DNA of 64,000 nt from Limnoperna fortunei (lineage: Eukaryota > Mollusca > Bivalvia > Mytilida > Modiolidae): assembly GCA_944474755.1 (NCBI GenBank), contig OX104120.1, positions 22,865,242 through 22,929,241 on the forward strand. Direction: 5' to 3'. The position numbers were made by a program, and so were the translations under genes. Position 1 is the first letter of the stretch. Every line of letters begins with the position of its first letter. Below the pieces are notes generated by a model. It was given only the letters and a program-made list of their open reading frames with translations, was not told where the DNA came from and searched no databases. Below, in pieces: positions 49,445 through 60,330 of this stretch.

Positions 49445-49850
49445 AGCATTGGGAACAAGAATTCTGACTACCACTGATGTTAAAGTATTGGGCCCCGCTG
49501 ACCTTGAGGTCAAGGTGAAAGGTCATCAACCATGGTATGCGACACATCGCCTTGATATTATCTACCCACATTCCAAATATAAAAGGACTACCTCAAAAGA
49601 TAAAAAAGTTACAGCCCGGACATTAATTTGTCATTCAGAAAGCAATAATGTGACCTTAAGGTCAAAGTTCAAAGTCAAAGGTGATCAACCACGGTATGCG
49701 ACACATCACCTTGATATTATCTACCCACATTCCAAATATCAAAAGCCTATCTCAAAAGATAAAAAAGTTACAGCCCGGACACGATTAGATTAGTTCGGAT
49801 GGACGGACGCACAGACAGACTATAAACTGAAGATAAAAAAATGATGGAAA
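49445..49850. mobile_element. Dispersed element with duplicated ~175-bp core
   Basis: Two copies of a core with GACCTTgAGGTCAAgGT, GTATGCGACACATC(G/A)CCTTG, TATTATCTACCCACATTCCA and AAAAAAGTTACAGCCCGGAC, ending in GGATGGACGGACGCACAGAC AGACTATAAA. The 114-codon plus frame through it is a by-product of the repeat. Confidence 0.7.
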
Positions 49851-50712
49851 TCATATTGTCACAAGGAATTTTTCAGACACATCTTTGATAGTGATAATAC
49901 AGGAACTACACAGTTGAAGCCACTGAATCATTAAGACACCAGTATAATCAGGTCAGAAAAAAGGTTGTATGTCCAGGGCACAATTATAGTCAGCTCAGAG
50001 ACTGAATTAAATATGTCTGCAGGTCAAAAGGACCAGTCCGATAGATCAGATTGGACTAAAAAAAAGTTGTATGTTAAGGACACCAGTCCAATGAGATCAG
50101 ATTGGACTAATTAAGGTAAAATGTCAGGGGCACCAGTAATATAAAATCAGATTGGACCAAATATATTAGTATGTTGACACCAGTATGATAAGGACTGATC
50201 AAACCAAAAGTTTGTACCTGTCTAATCAGATTTATACCAAATACGGTTTTATGGTCTCAACAGCTCCCATAGTATAAATGACAATGGCTCTGTAAATGAC
50301 CTTTGACTGAGGGAGAGGAAATTAGTTCTTATTTTGATATTTACTGCGTCGAGCTGTAGCATAGGCAGTGGATTTATTATTCAATGGAATTTTGATGTTA
50401 GAGCTGTATTTAAAAAGCAGTTTCATACAGAATTGAAAAATAAATTTATTTATATAATTTGTTAAATGTATTGGTTATTTTTCAGCTGATTGTGCAAGGC
50501 GCATTTCTGGACTATTTTATGGGTGTTTGTGAGTTTCTTGAGTACCCTTCAGGGTTTTTAAGTTTGCGAAAAATTTTATCTGACATGGCACCCCGAAAAT
50601 TTAAGGTGATATTGCTAAAATTATTTCGCTCATTTTGAGGGGTCTCTCATTACTCAACGAAACTTGGTGCCTAAGTTAGAGCAAAAAATTGAAGAATGTG
50701 TCCATGGGACAC
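49851..50712. other. Spacer with weak ~60-bp repeats
   Basis: From about 49930 to 50230, diverged units around CACCAGTxxxATxAGATCAG ATTGGAC recur four or five times. The rest is not informative. Confidence 0.5.
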
Positions 50713-50713
50713 G

Positions 50714-51928
50714 GATGCCCCCGCTAAAGTAAGTCCCAAACAGGAAGTAGTTGTCCAACAGGTCTGAAAGTCGCTTAGGACGTACAACTTGTGATACTGA
50801 ACCACCCTGCCAAATTTCAAATTGTTCTAATGTACGGTTTCTGAGAAAAGCTTGACGGAAATTTTCATACTCGTGTTAACACATTTTCATATCGGCCCAG
50901 TTGAAAACAGGAAGTAGTTGTCCGACAGGTCTGAAAGTTGCGTAGGACATACAACTTGTGATACTGAACCACCCTGCCAAATTTCAAATTGTTCTTGTGT
51001 ACGGTTTCTGAGAAAAGCTTGACGGAAATTTTCATACTCGTGTTAACACATTTTCATATCAGCCTAGTCGCAACAGGAAGTAGTTGCCCGACAGGCCTGA
51101 AAGTCACTTAGGACATACAACTTGTGATACTGAACCACAATGCCGAATTTCAAATTGTTCTTATGTACGGTTTCTGAGAAAAGCTTGATGGAAATTTTCA
51201 TACTCGTGTTAACACATTTTCATATCGGCCCAATCGCAAACAGGAAGTAGTTGTCCGACAGGTCTGAAAGTCGCTAAGGACGTACAACTTGTGATACTGA
51301 ACCACCCTGCCAAATTTCAAATTGTTCTAATGTACAGTTTCTGAGAAAAGCTTGACGGAAATTTTCATACTCATGTTAACACATTTTAATATCGGCCCAG
51401 TCGCAAACAGGAAGTAGTTGTCCGACAGGTCTGAAAGTCCCTTAGGACGTACAACTTGTGATACTGAACCACCCTGCCAAATTTCAAATTGTTCTGATGT
51501 ATGGTTTCTGAGAAAAGCTTGACGGAAATTTTCATACTCATGTTAACACATTTTCATATCGGCCCAGTCGCAAACAGGAAGTAGTTGTCCGACAGGTCTG
51601 AAAGTCGCTTAGACATACAACTTGTGATACTGAACCACCCTGCCAAATTTCAAATTGTTCTCATGTACGGTTTCTGAGAAAAGCTTGACGGAAATTTGTA
51701 CATACAGACGGACGTATTTACGTACAAATGAAGTCCCAAACAGGAAGTAGTTGTCCGACAGGTCTGAAATTCGCTTAGGACGTACAACTTGTGATACTGA
51801 ACCACTCTGCCAAATTTAAATTTGTTCTCATGTACGGTTTCTGAGAAAAGCTTGACGGAAATTTGTTCGGACGTACGTACGGACATGAGTAAAACTTAAT
51901 GCCCCCCGACATGTCGTCGCGGGGGCAT
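50714..51928. mobile_element. Tandem-core element bounded by ATGCCCCCGC / GCGGGGGCAT
   Basis: Seven copies of a ~167-bp unit (CAGGAAGTAGTTGTCCGACA GG..., ACAACTTGTGATACTGAACC, GGTTTCTGAGAAAAGCTTGA CGG) enclosed by inverted ATGCCCCCGC / GCGGGGGCAT ends. The right end also forms a hairpin around GACATGTCGTC. GGACGTACGTACGGAC precedes it. The tandem core plus microsatellite-like tail resembles bivalve pearl / non-autonomous Helentron-type elements (inference). No ORF of significance. Confidence 0.85.
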
Positions 51929-53322
51929 AAAAATGTTAATAGTTTCCCCTATACAAAAATAATTAAGAGGCCGTTGTCAAATCAAGTCCACAAGGGACAT
52001 AACTTTACCAATAATTACTTAATCCAAAAGCTCAAAGTACAGGAAACTAAGAACTGTAAATAAGAAAAGGAAAAAACAATATTGTTTCTAGATGGCTTTA
52101 CACTGTTTCTTAAGTAAATAACCATGCTTCTTCTACTTAGTTAAGGATACCAATAGTCAAAATAAACTCCATTATAACATCAACATACACGAAGAAGAGT
52201 AGAACTACAAAAAAGTAAGCTCAATTAGATTATAACAGAATAACACTCTTCATTTGATCTGATATGGGTTTGACAGAAACATCCTATATAGAAAATAAAC
52301 CTAAATATCTCATCAAAAGATCCTATCTGCCCTGTTAAAACCCATTGTAATTAATCTCTTAAAGACAAGGTAATGAAAAAAACAGCTGTTTATTTGTAAA
52401 CACTAATCTTGTTAAGACTTGACACTAATTATAATATGGTAGCTATAAGGATATGACTAATAATTCTGGTAAAATGTTTTTTGTTTTATTTAACACCTGC
52501 TGTTTAACCTTTAAACTTTATCTTTGCTAACCTATAGTTATAAGCCATATTGCAATAGATAGTATCACCATACACAGCAATTCAGTGGATTTATTATATG
52601 GCTACCACATATACATGTACAATGCAGTCATATTCCAAGACATATTCTTTTATGATTTTCCTTATTTATCAATTTCTTGCAGACTTGGAAAATGTGGGCA
52701 ACAATGTAATACGAACAAGAGATGAAAAATAAATTCTGACGTAAGTCCCTGACAAAAAATATATTGTGACCTCACTTACAGGGAGTGATAGAAAGTTCCT
52801 GGTTAATATACACATATGAAAAAAAGTTTCAAAAATTTTTTTATGTGAACAATTTCGTTTATTATGTTATTTTGAATTTGAAAAAATGTTTTCATTCTAT
52901 ATGTGTTTTTTTTTTTGGTAATGTTATGCTTTGTTACACTGTTATAGTCTGGAATTACATCTTGAATACTCGCCATGTTTCAACGACACCCTTTTCTGCG
53001 CTACAAAATTACCCACTCAAATTATGTTTTCCTAGAAATAAATTTCACAAATTGTTATACATATTTCAACTCAGTGGATTTTGTATTGTCCTTCAATCCA
53101 CAGAGGGCAGACAACACATGTGCACTTGTACTTTGACCTTGTTTTTAGAGGCTTTCTGTTGTTTTCTGTACTTAATAGGCATGTTTTATACTTGCAAGCA
53201 TTATGATAAAGCAAATGAAATAGTGTGGATATGTCAGACATGTAGAAGATTTGTCCACCCTGTGGTACATTCCACTGTGAACAGGTAAAACAAGTGTGGA
53301 CTGTGAGCATGCTCACAAAGGA
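51929..53322. other. Spacer with unassigned ORFs
   Basis: A 167-codon plus frame at 52785-53288 has no recognisable domain and is AT-driven (many F, Y, C); I do not call it a gene. No repeats noticed. Confidence 0.4.
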
Positions 53323-53549
53323 ATACCCCCCGCTTCGCTGTCAAGTCCAATTATCTCCCCTTAATGATATCCCAGGTCAATAAAAATCCTTCATGCACAT
53401 CTACATATAATGTACTTCCTTTATGCTAAGTTTCATTAAATTTCATCAAGCGGTTTAGGAGGAGTTGCGCTTACAAGGGATGTGGACAGACAGACAGACA
53501 GACAGGGTGATTCCTATATACTCCCCCAAAACAAGTTTGTGGGGGGTAT
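53323..53549. mobile_element. Short element with ATACCCCCC / GGGGGGTAT ends and (GACA)n
   Basis: ATACCCCCCGCTTCGCTGTC at left and GTTTGTGGGGGGTAT at right are inverted at their tips. Inside are TAAGTTTCATTAAATTTCAT C and a (GACA)n tract at about 53482-53503. Same terminal design as the 50.7-kb element but only one core unit. Confidence 0.7.
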
Positions 53550-53681
53550 AAAAATTTTTACACATGAGCTGTATTATATAAAGTTAAATATAAATTTTAT
53601 TCTGATATTTGTGCACCAATAATTGAAGTTTTTGAAAACAACACAATTGCTATCTACACATTTTTCAGCTGAATGTATTAT

Positions 53682-54040
53682 TGTCTCTACATGTAAAGTG
53701 GATTAACCACTAATTCTTTATGTCTCTACATGTAAAGTGGATTACCACTAATTCTTTATGTCTCTACATGTAAAGTGGATTAACCACTAATTCTTTATGT
53801 CTCTACATGTAAAGTGGATTACCACTAATTCTTTATGTCTCTACATGTAAAGTGGATTACCACTAATTCTTTATGTCTCTACATGTAAAGTGGATTAACC
53901 ACTAATTCTTTATGTCTCTACATGTAAAGTGGATTAACCACTTATTCTTTATGTCTCTACATGTAAAGTGGATTAACCACTAATTCTTTATGTCTCTACA
54001 TGTAAAGTGGATTACCACTAATTCTTTATGTCTCTACATG
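53682..54040. repeat. 38/39-bp minisatellite, nine copies
   Basis: Unit TGTCTCTACATGTAAAGTGG ATTAACCACTAATTCTTTA; units alternate between ATTAACCAC and ATTACCAC (one A lost), giving 39- and 38-bp types. Nearly identical copies. Confidence 0.95.
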
Positions 54041-54989
54041 CACTTTACTGTTTTAATTGTATGATTCAAATGAGATTACTTGATTATTGAACTTGACCTT
54101 ATGTCAACAAAAGTATTTTTAATTCAGTCTCATGAATTTTTTAGTACAAAAAAGTAAATTCAAGCTAAGTAACTGATTGAAATGATCTGTTCCATTATTA
54201 TGCTGCAAAAAATACCTCATTAAAAATCATCCTTATGAACATAAAATAAATGTACAAAATATCGTAAAAACCTCTATTCCAAAAATTTTAAGGAACATTA
54301 TAACATAATAATGTGAGACATAACAGAATATGTTTTGGATCAATAGAAGTAAGTAAGAGTTCTCTCCCTTATTATAGCAAGCTAGATTTATCTCCCTTTT
54401 ACCTGAATCTATCAATGACCAGGTAGCAAAAGAAAATCGTGCATAAAAATTGTTCAATGGTTTTTAATCAATAAAGCTTTTGTTCAATGTTTTTTAATCA
54501 ATAAAGCTTATTTCAAGCTAAATTGACATTGATTTTTTATCCTCATTTTTGTTTCCAGATATTTTTATAGCCACAATAAATAGATTAATGACAGTACAAT
54601 GTAATCAATGGACTAAAATAGGTGTTAAAATCTGTGATTTAATTAATCAGTAGTAGACCTTTATAGGGAATTCCATAACTTTTTACTGCATAACACTGTT
54701 CAGGCCATGAAGAGAGAAACAGAATACTCATCAAAAAAAAAGGCTGAACAAACAAGCAAACATGACTTTGAACTAAACAAATATTTCTGTTTAAAGTCAG
54801 ATCTTAATGTTACATCATAAATGTTTACATAGGTGAAATACTGAATGACTAAGAACTTTCATTATGCTCAAAATAACTTTTTGATCAGGATTTTATAAGT
54901 AACTGACTTAACTTTTGAATAAACAATCAAATACAAAGTACTGATTGATTTTTTGTTATTTAAAGCAAGTGACAAAATTAAGGTGAACA

Positions 54990-55850
54990 AGTTTTCAGAC
55001 GCTTTAAGACCAAGTTACGACTCTTCAAGAAGACTTTCTGATGCTTGAACGCCAATTGACCACTCTTAAACAAGACTTTGTAATGTTTTGAGACTATGTG
55101 ACCACTCTTAAACAAGTCTTTCTAATGTTTTAAGACCATGTGACCACTCTTAAACAAGACTTTCTAATGTTTTAAGACCAAGTGACCCCAATTAAACAAG
55201 ACTTTCTAATGTTTTAATACCAAGTGACCACAATTAAACAAGACTTTCTAATGTTTTAAGACCAAGTGACCACTCTTAAACTAGACTTTCTAATGTTTTA
55301 AGACCAAGTGACCACAATTAAACAAGACTTTCTGATGTTTTAAGACCAAGTGACCACTCTTAAGCAAGATTTGCTGGAGACTTGTCTTCCTGATGCTTTC
55401 AGACCAAGAGACCACTTGTAAAGAATTTCAGATGCTTTAAGACCATGAGAACACATTTGAACATGACTTTCTGATTTTTAAATAACAAGAGACCAATCTT
55501 AACAAGACTTTCTGATGCTTTAAGACCAACAGACACTTAATAATTTTAGATACTTTAAAACCATGAGACCACACTTTCTTGACTTTCTGATGCTTAAATA
55601 CCAAACAAGAAATTTTGATGCTTTAAGACCAAAATACTACTCTAAAACAAGACTTTCTAATGCTAATGCTAAGACCAAGAGACCATTCTTCAACAAGATT
55701 TTCTGATGCTTTTTAAGACCTAGAGAACAATCTTAAACAAGACTTCCTTATGCTTTAGGATGTAGAGAACACTCTTAAACAAGACATTCTGATGCTTTAA
55801 GACAATGAGAGTCTACTCTTTAACAAGACTTTCTGATGTTTTGAAACTAC
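54990..55850. repeat. Degenerate ~40-bp tandem repeat
   Basis: About 20 units of the type AACAAGACTTTCTGATGCTT TAAGACCAAGTGACCACTCTTA, best preserved at 55080-55360 and decaying rightwards. Old array. Confidence 0.85.
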
Positions 55851-56039
55851 TCTAAAAATACTCCTTGTTTGTTATATGACACCTGACACTCTTCTTAAGT
55901 GGGTTATAAAAAAATGTACAACAATAATAAGGAGATGATGATCATTACTTAATTAAATGATGGATGTAATTGTTGCTTAACATCATTCAGTTATATTCCA
56001 AATGAGAACAAGTTATCAAACAAACAAGTGCCAAAGTGC

Positions 56040-56510
56040 TATAAATCAAAAATTTGCCATTTTTTGTACAAAGGGCCATTAATCTGAAGCAATTTGGCTG
56101 GTTATCAATCTTGGTTGAGATATTATACCCACAAACATTTTCCCTGAATTTCATTAAGATCGGTAAAAAAAACTGTTTGAGTTAGAGAGTGGACAAGGTG
56201 AATTTGCCATTTTTGTATAAATAAAAGGTTATAACTCTGATGCTACTGCAGGTCGGGGGTTCTCTCCAGGTACTCCGGCTTCCTCCCTCAATAAATATTG
56301 GACGGCACGATATAGCTGAAACATTGCTGAAAGTGGCATTAAAACACCATTCAAACAAACAAACAAACATAACTCTGATGTGGCTAAAGTGATTTAGCTG
56401 GTTATCGAACTTGGCCAAGATATTATGCCCATAAACATTTTCCTTAAGTTTCATGAAGATCGGACAACAACTGTTTGAGTTAGAGAGCGGACATTGCAGT
56501 GGACTGAAAA
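56040..56510. repeat. Tandem ~170-bp unit interrupted by a SINE
   Basis: Two copies of a unit with TTTGCCATTTTTTGTA(C/T)AA, GGCTGGTTATC(A/G)A, GATATTAT(A/G)CCCA(C/T)AAACATTTTCC and CTGTTTGAGTTAGAGAG. The second copy is split by the SINE at 56243-56368. Confidence 0.75.
56243..56368 (+). mobile_element. 5'-truncated SINE with exact 12-bp target duplication
   Basis: Body GTCGGGGGTTCTCTCCAGGT ACTCCGGCTTCCTCC and ATATAGCTGAAACATTGCTG, tail (CAAA)n. ATAACTCTGATG flanks it exactly at 56231-56242 and 56369-56380. The 5' truncation, tail and long duplication indicate LINE-type target-primed insertion. Confidence 0.92.
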
Positions 56511-57184
56511 AGTATGAAAAATGGTAAAGAATAAAATATTTGGCATTTTGTAGAGGTTACAATTAGATTTTTTTTTAAATCTACAAAAAGTGGTCTTTTA
56601 TAGATTTGGAAAGTGGTTCTCTACAAACTCAAGACAAACTTAGTCCACAGTCAGGTTTCCATATTCAAGGTTTTGCACCTTACACTGAATTGTAACAAAA
56701 AGGATTTTTGGTTATAATCTGCACTGCCACCAATTGCAAATTTCTCTAAAATACATATATTTAAACTGGTTCCTGGACCTCTTCCTCCTACCAGTACTAT
56801 ACACAATTTGAGCTGTTTAAGCTAACAGATGTCTAACCACATTATCATGTGTTTTTATGTTTAGTTTCACTTAATTTACTCTGTGGTCTGTGTTTTTATT
56901 GTTACACTGTGGAGGTTCATAAAGTACAAAATGATCAGTGGTAGAACAGCTATAATACCCAAAGACCAACATGTTATATATAAACTTATTAACTTAGAGA
57001 ATATATTTTTCATGTGAAGTAATTTCGGATGTGTTCATTCACTTTTTTACCAAAATGATGTCATCGTGTAACAGTTAACTGTTTCACTCCTTCAAAAATG
57101 ACTGTTCCATGCCCGAGAACGATGCGCAGTGTCAAGCGCAGACTATCTGATCTCACTCATGTCATTTGAAGATTGTCACTCATA

Positions 57185-57312
57185 ATGGACAAACGGGAAC
57201 CGTAAAGATTTGCTAGCATCTCAGAAGAAGATATAGAAGATCTGCTGGAAAGGAGGGACTCCAAAAGTACGAAGAATGTTGTCAAAGGAGCTGTCCGTAT
57301 TTTACAATATAC
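57185..57312 (+). pseudogene. Fragment of a Crypton/KIAA1958-like recombinase-derived protein
   Basis: An ATG opens MDKREP, then a stop (57203-57205), then in the same frame RFASISEEDIEDLLERRDSK followed by STKNVVKGAVRIL. This pattern (RF..(V/I)SE.(E/D)I..LL...DSK(S/N)TK) is the typical N-terminus of KIAA1958-like proteins derived from Crypton tyrosine-recombinase transposons. No recombinase domain follows; a stop and frame loss come soon after. Identification rests on motif memory only. Confidence 0.45.
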
Positions 57313-57937
57313 TGCGGCCTCAGGCAACAGTTCCTAAATCATCTCCAGCACCTCGGGATAATAGTTTGACTGCTCCATGAACAGGCATTAAATAACTGTA
57401 TACTGTTCACTGCTTACTTAAATTACTCAAAAGTCCAGTATTTAAAAATCCTAACCACATTGTAAAGCAATTTTCTAGCTAGACTATACTAGTATAGGCA
57501 AATTTAGCTTTAGTTAGTTAAAGTTTTACACTTTTGGACCCAACGTCTGGCACAAAAGTTCTTAATGAAACTAAGTTTGAGTCTCTGTCTGGCATAATTT
57601 TTTTCTATGAGACAAATTTTTTTCATGCCTGACCACATATCTGGCATACATTGTTAGCTTTCCAGAAGTCCATAATGTATTATATGTTCTTAACATTTTT
57701 AAACATAGTGTTCTATTCTTATCAATGATTTACATATATGAAGACTTAATTATATAAAATACTGTTTTTCACAGGATTTCACCAATATAATAATTCTACG
57801 TGTATGTATTAATTAAACAAACGTTAAAACTGGGCTGCTGAAGAATTGAAGGAAACAATACTATGTGTCTAACAATTTTTGGATTTTCTTCTAAACTAAC
57901 AGGAATTACATTAACATTATAAGACTATAGTATGGGT

Positions 57938-58105
57938 AGACTTGCCACAAGTCCCTTTGAATTGTTTGCTATTATAGACATACACCTTTATTATCAACAT
58001 TTCCCATACTATCCACTTGTGTACAAACACAAGCTATAGGAAATGTTGATATTAAAGGTGTATCTCTATAATAGCAAACAATTCAAAGGGACTTGTGGCA
58101 AGTCT
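57938..58105. mobile_element. Palindromic MITE (CAAGTCCC family), best copy
   Basis: 168 bp, almost entirely self-complementary: AGACTTGCCACAAGTCCCTT ...AAGGGACTTGTGGCAAGTCT, inner arms TATCAACATTTCCCATA / TATAGGAAATGTTGATA. The inverted symmetry is stronger than at 47.5 kb, suggesting it is younger. No clear target duplication. Confidence 0.9.
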
Positions 58106-58815
58106 GTAGTATGAGACCTAACTACAAGTTCATCAGAATAAGAATGTTTTGTATCAGGGGAATTTCAAACCTCCTGACAGTAAAAAAACCAGTTTATACA
58201 GTTTTTAACTAATAACACTACTGTCCAGGACAGATTTATTATACAAGAAAATCAAATGAACAAGGAACTATGAATCAGTAATTTCTGAGAAGCTATGAAA
58301 GTCATTCACCTAAGATTAGGAAGACTATAAACCTTGCCAAAATTAAGAACATAAAGGTTTCTTCACTTCTGTATGTAATGAATGACAGGTATAGCATCTG
58401 ACTTCACACCTGGAGTAAATATGTACTTCTGTAATACAGTGTATAATCAGTGAAGATTCAGCATAATATATAGGGTTAAGGGGGACATCGTGTAAAGTTT
58501 CTATGATGGGACAGTAACATACATGTATTACTTCTAAAATTGTGGTCTAAATGGTCTTATACTACTCTAGTTTGTACTGTACTAATCTACCAGAACGGGA
58601 ATGAGTATTACTGTACATTGCATTACAGAGAAGACTGACTTTAAGACTGATATAAAACGAGCCAGTAATGTTTTTGAATTTTGATGTTAAAACCTGTACA
58701 ACATCTTAATTTGAAATATGTTTTGGGTTTGATCACATCTGATGAGTCTTGGTTAGATGAAATGTGCATCTATAGTAGTAAGTTTTATAACCTTGGTATC
58801 TTTGATGACATTTTA
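58106..58815. other. Unique spacer
   Basis: Nothing recognised; a run of TA repeats follows at about 58817-58834. Confidence 0.5.
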
Positions 58816-58835
58816 TATATATATATATATATAAA

Positions 58836-60330
58836 GAAAATATAAATCCGGAAATGAATGTCACAATATATTTTAAAATCCACATAGTAGAATAAACAAC
58901 AATAAAAATGTTTGTTTTCCACGACCGGTTTCATCTCTTCCGAGATCTTCAAAGTGGATGTTTTGTATACAATTGACGTCGTTATCGGTAACGTGACGTT
59001 ACAATGGTCCATAGATACTGACGCCGTCAAGTGAGGTTAAAATCCGGAACGGCACTGTTGAGACGTGGCCGATATTTACGGATGAATTGTTGTTCTTTAT
59101 TTATACGTTGTTCTTCTGTCGTAGAGTCTGAACATTGATAAAATGGGAAAATAGAGAAATTAGGTAAAGAATGGCCGGCACACAATTCAATATGCTCGCT
59201 TAGTGTTATTTGTCTAGTATTGACATCACGAATTTGTTGCCGATGTACAGTCATGCGATGGCGTAATGTCATGCCGGTTTGACCTATATAATTTTCTTTA
59301 CATCTTTTACATGTGATGACGTAAATTAAATTGCTAGATGCACAAGTAAAATTATTTTTGATTTTAAAAACGTTTCCATTTTTGAACTGGAATTCTGATC
59401 ATTCGGTTAAATATGCACAAACTCCACAATTTGGTCTATTGCACTTAATAACTTTCCTGACTGAGTTTTCCTGAGGTAATTTTGCTGATGTCAAAAAGTT
59501 TTTAAGAGATTTCGACTGTCATTTACACTTGATGATAGCATTATGATTTTCTTCATTTTCTCGTCTGTGTTTAAAATTGGTAAATTTTGGTAAATGTGTG
59601 TAAATATTTCAGCATTCTTTGGGTTAAATATTGACACGAATGGGATGACCTTTTATTCAGTTTTACTTCTTACAAGTTTTAGTTCTTGAGTACTAATTTG
59701 CTTTGCTTTTTCAATTCCAGTGTCTATCAGTGTGGTAGGAAATTTTCGTTTTAAGGTATCCGGACCATAATTGACCACGTGATCATATTTGGTGTCCCGG
59801 ATGTCCATTGTTTTTCAATGGAGCAGACCTCGGTAATGTTCGGCAAACATCGGAAATACTATTTGAGTAACTAATTTTTTTTCCTCAAAATTGTTAACAT
59901 TGACTCAAGTTATATAATATATTTTACTTTTATCATTAATTCGCAATACATTGATTTAATAAAGCTGTATTTCTTGGTCGACAAATAAAATTAAACGGTA
60001 ACTTCAATTATGGGTCGGATACCTTAAGAGAATACTTTTTAATTCTTTTAATCTTTCGTCTCTGGTGTTGGTGTTTTGAGACAATTGTGCAAATTCTTCT
60101 CTCTAAATTGTACGGAATGTTGTTTTTTGTATGCTTAGCATGACAGGATGAATAAAGTAGGTATTGCTTTGAGTCAGTCGGTTTAAAATAAATATCAGTC
60201 TCAATTGTCGTTTTATTCTTTAATATTAAGATGTCCAAAAAGGGTATTTCTGTATTACTGGTTTCCATGGTAAATTGAATGTGTTCTTCAATGTTATTCA
60301 ATAAAACTTTAAATTGTTGCAGTTTCAATT
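58836..60330 (-). pseudogene. Degenerate Penelope-like retroelement (RT tail and GIY-YIG endonuclease)
   Basis: Minus strand, 5'-truncated. From 60328 leftwards: a segment with SNTEIPFLDILILK and IYFKPTDSKQYL, typical of the end of Penelope reverse transcriptases, then a linker, then a GIY-YIG nuclease: YVITC (about 59309-59325), NYIGQTG (about 59276-59293), TLRHRMTVHRQQI and a C-terminal RKYRPRLN. Several in-frame stops (for example near 59400-59690) make it inactive. The 3' region holds the GAAGATCTCGGAAGAGATGA AACCGG motif. A MITE interrupts it at 59751-60027. The polymerase core is missing. Confidence 0.85.
59751..60027. mobile_element. TTAA-inserting MITE inside the Penelope element
   Basis: Ends TTAAGGTATCCGGACCATAA and, inverted, TTAAGGTATCCGACCCATAA (about 20-bp TIR, two mismatches), with TTAA on both sides. 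Removing it restores continuity of the Penelope frame, which confirms borders and target duplication. TTAA specificity suggests piggyBac-type mobilisation (inference). Confidence 0.85.

Noticed and set aside
49449..49793. 114-codon ORF with duplicated segments
   Set aside because: Lies in a two-copy tandem dispersed element; the duplication of the peptide follows the DNA repeat.
52785..53288. 167-codon plus-strand ORF
   Set aside because: AT-driven composition rich in F, Y and C, no domain, no splice context.
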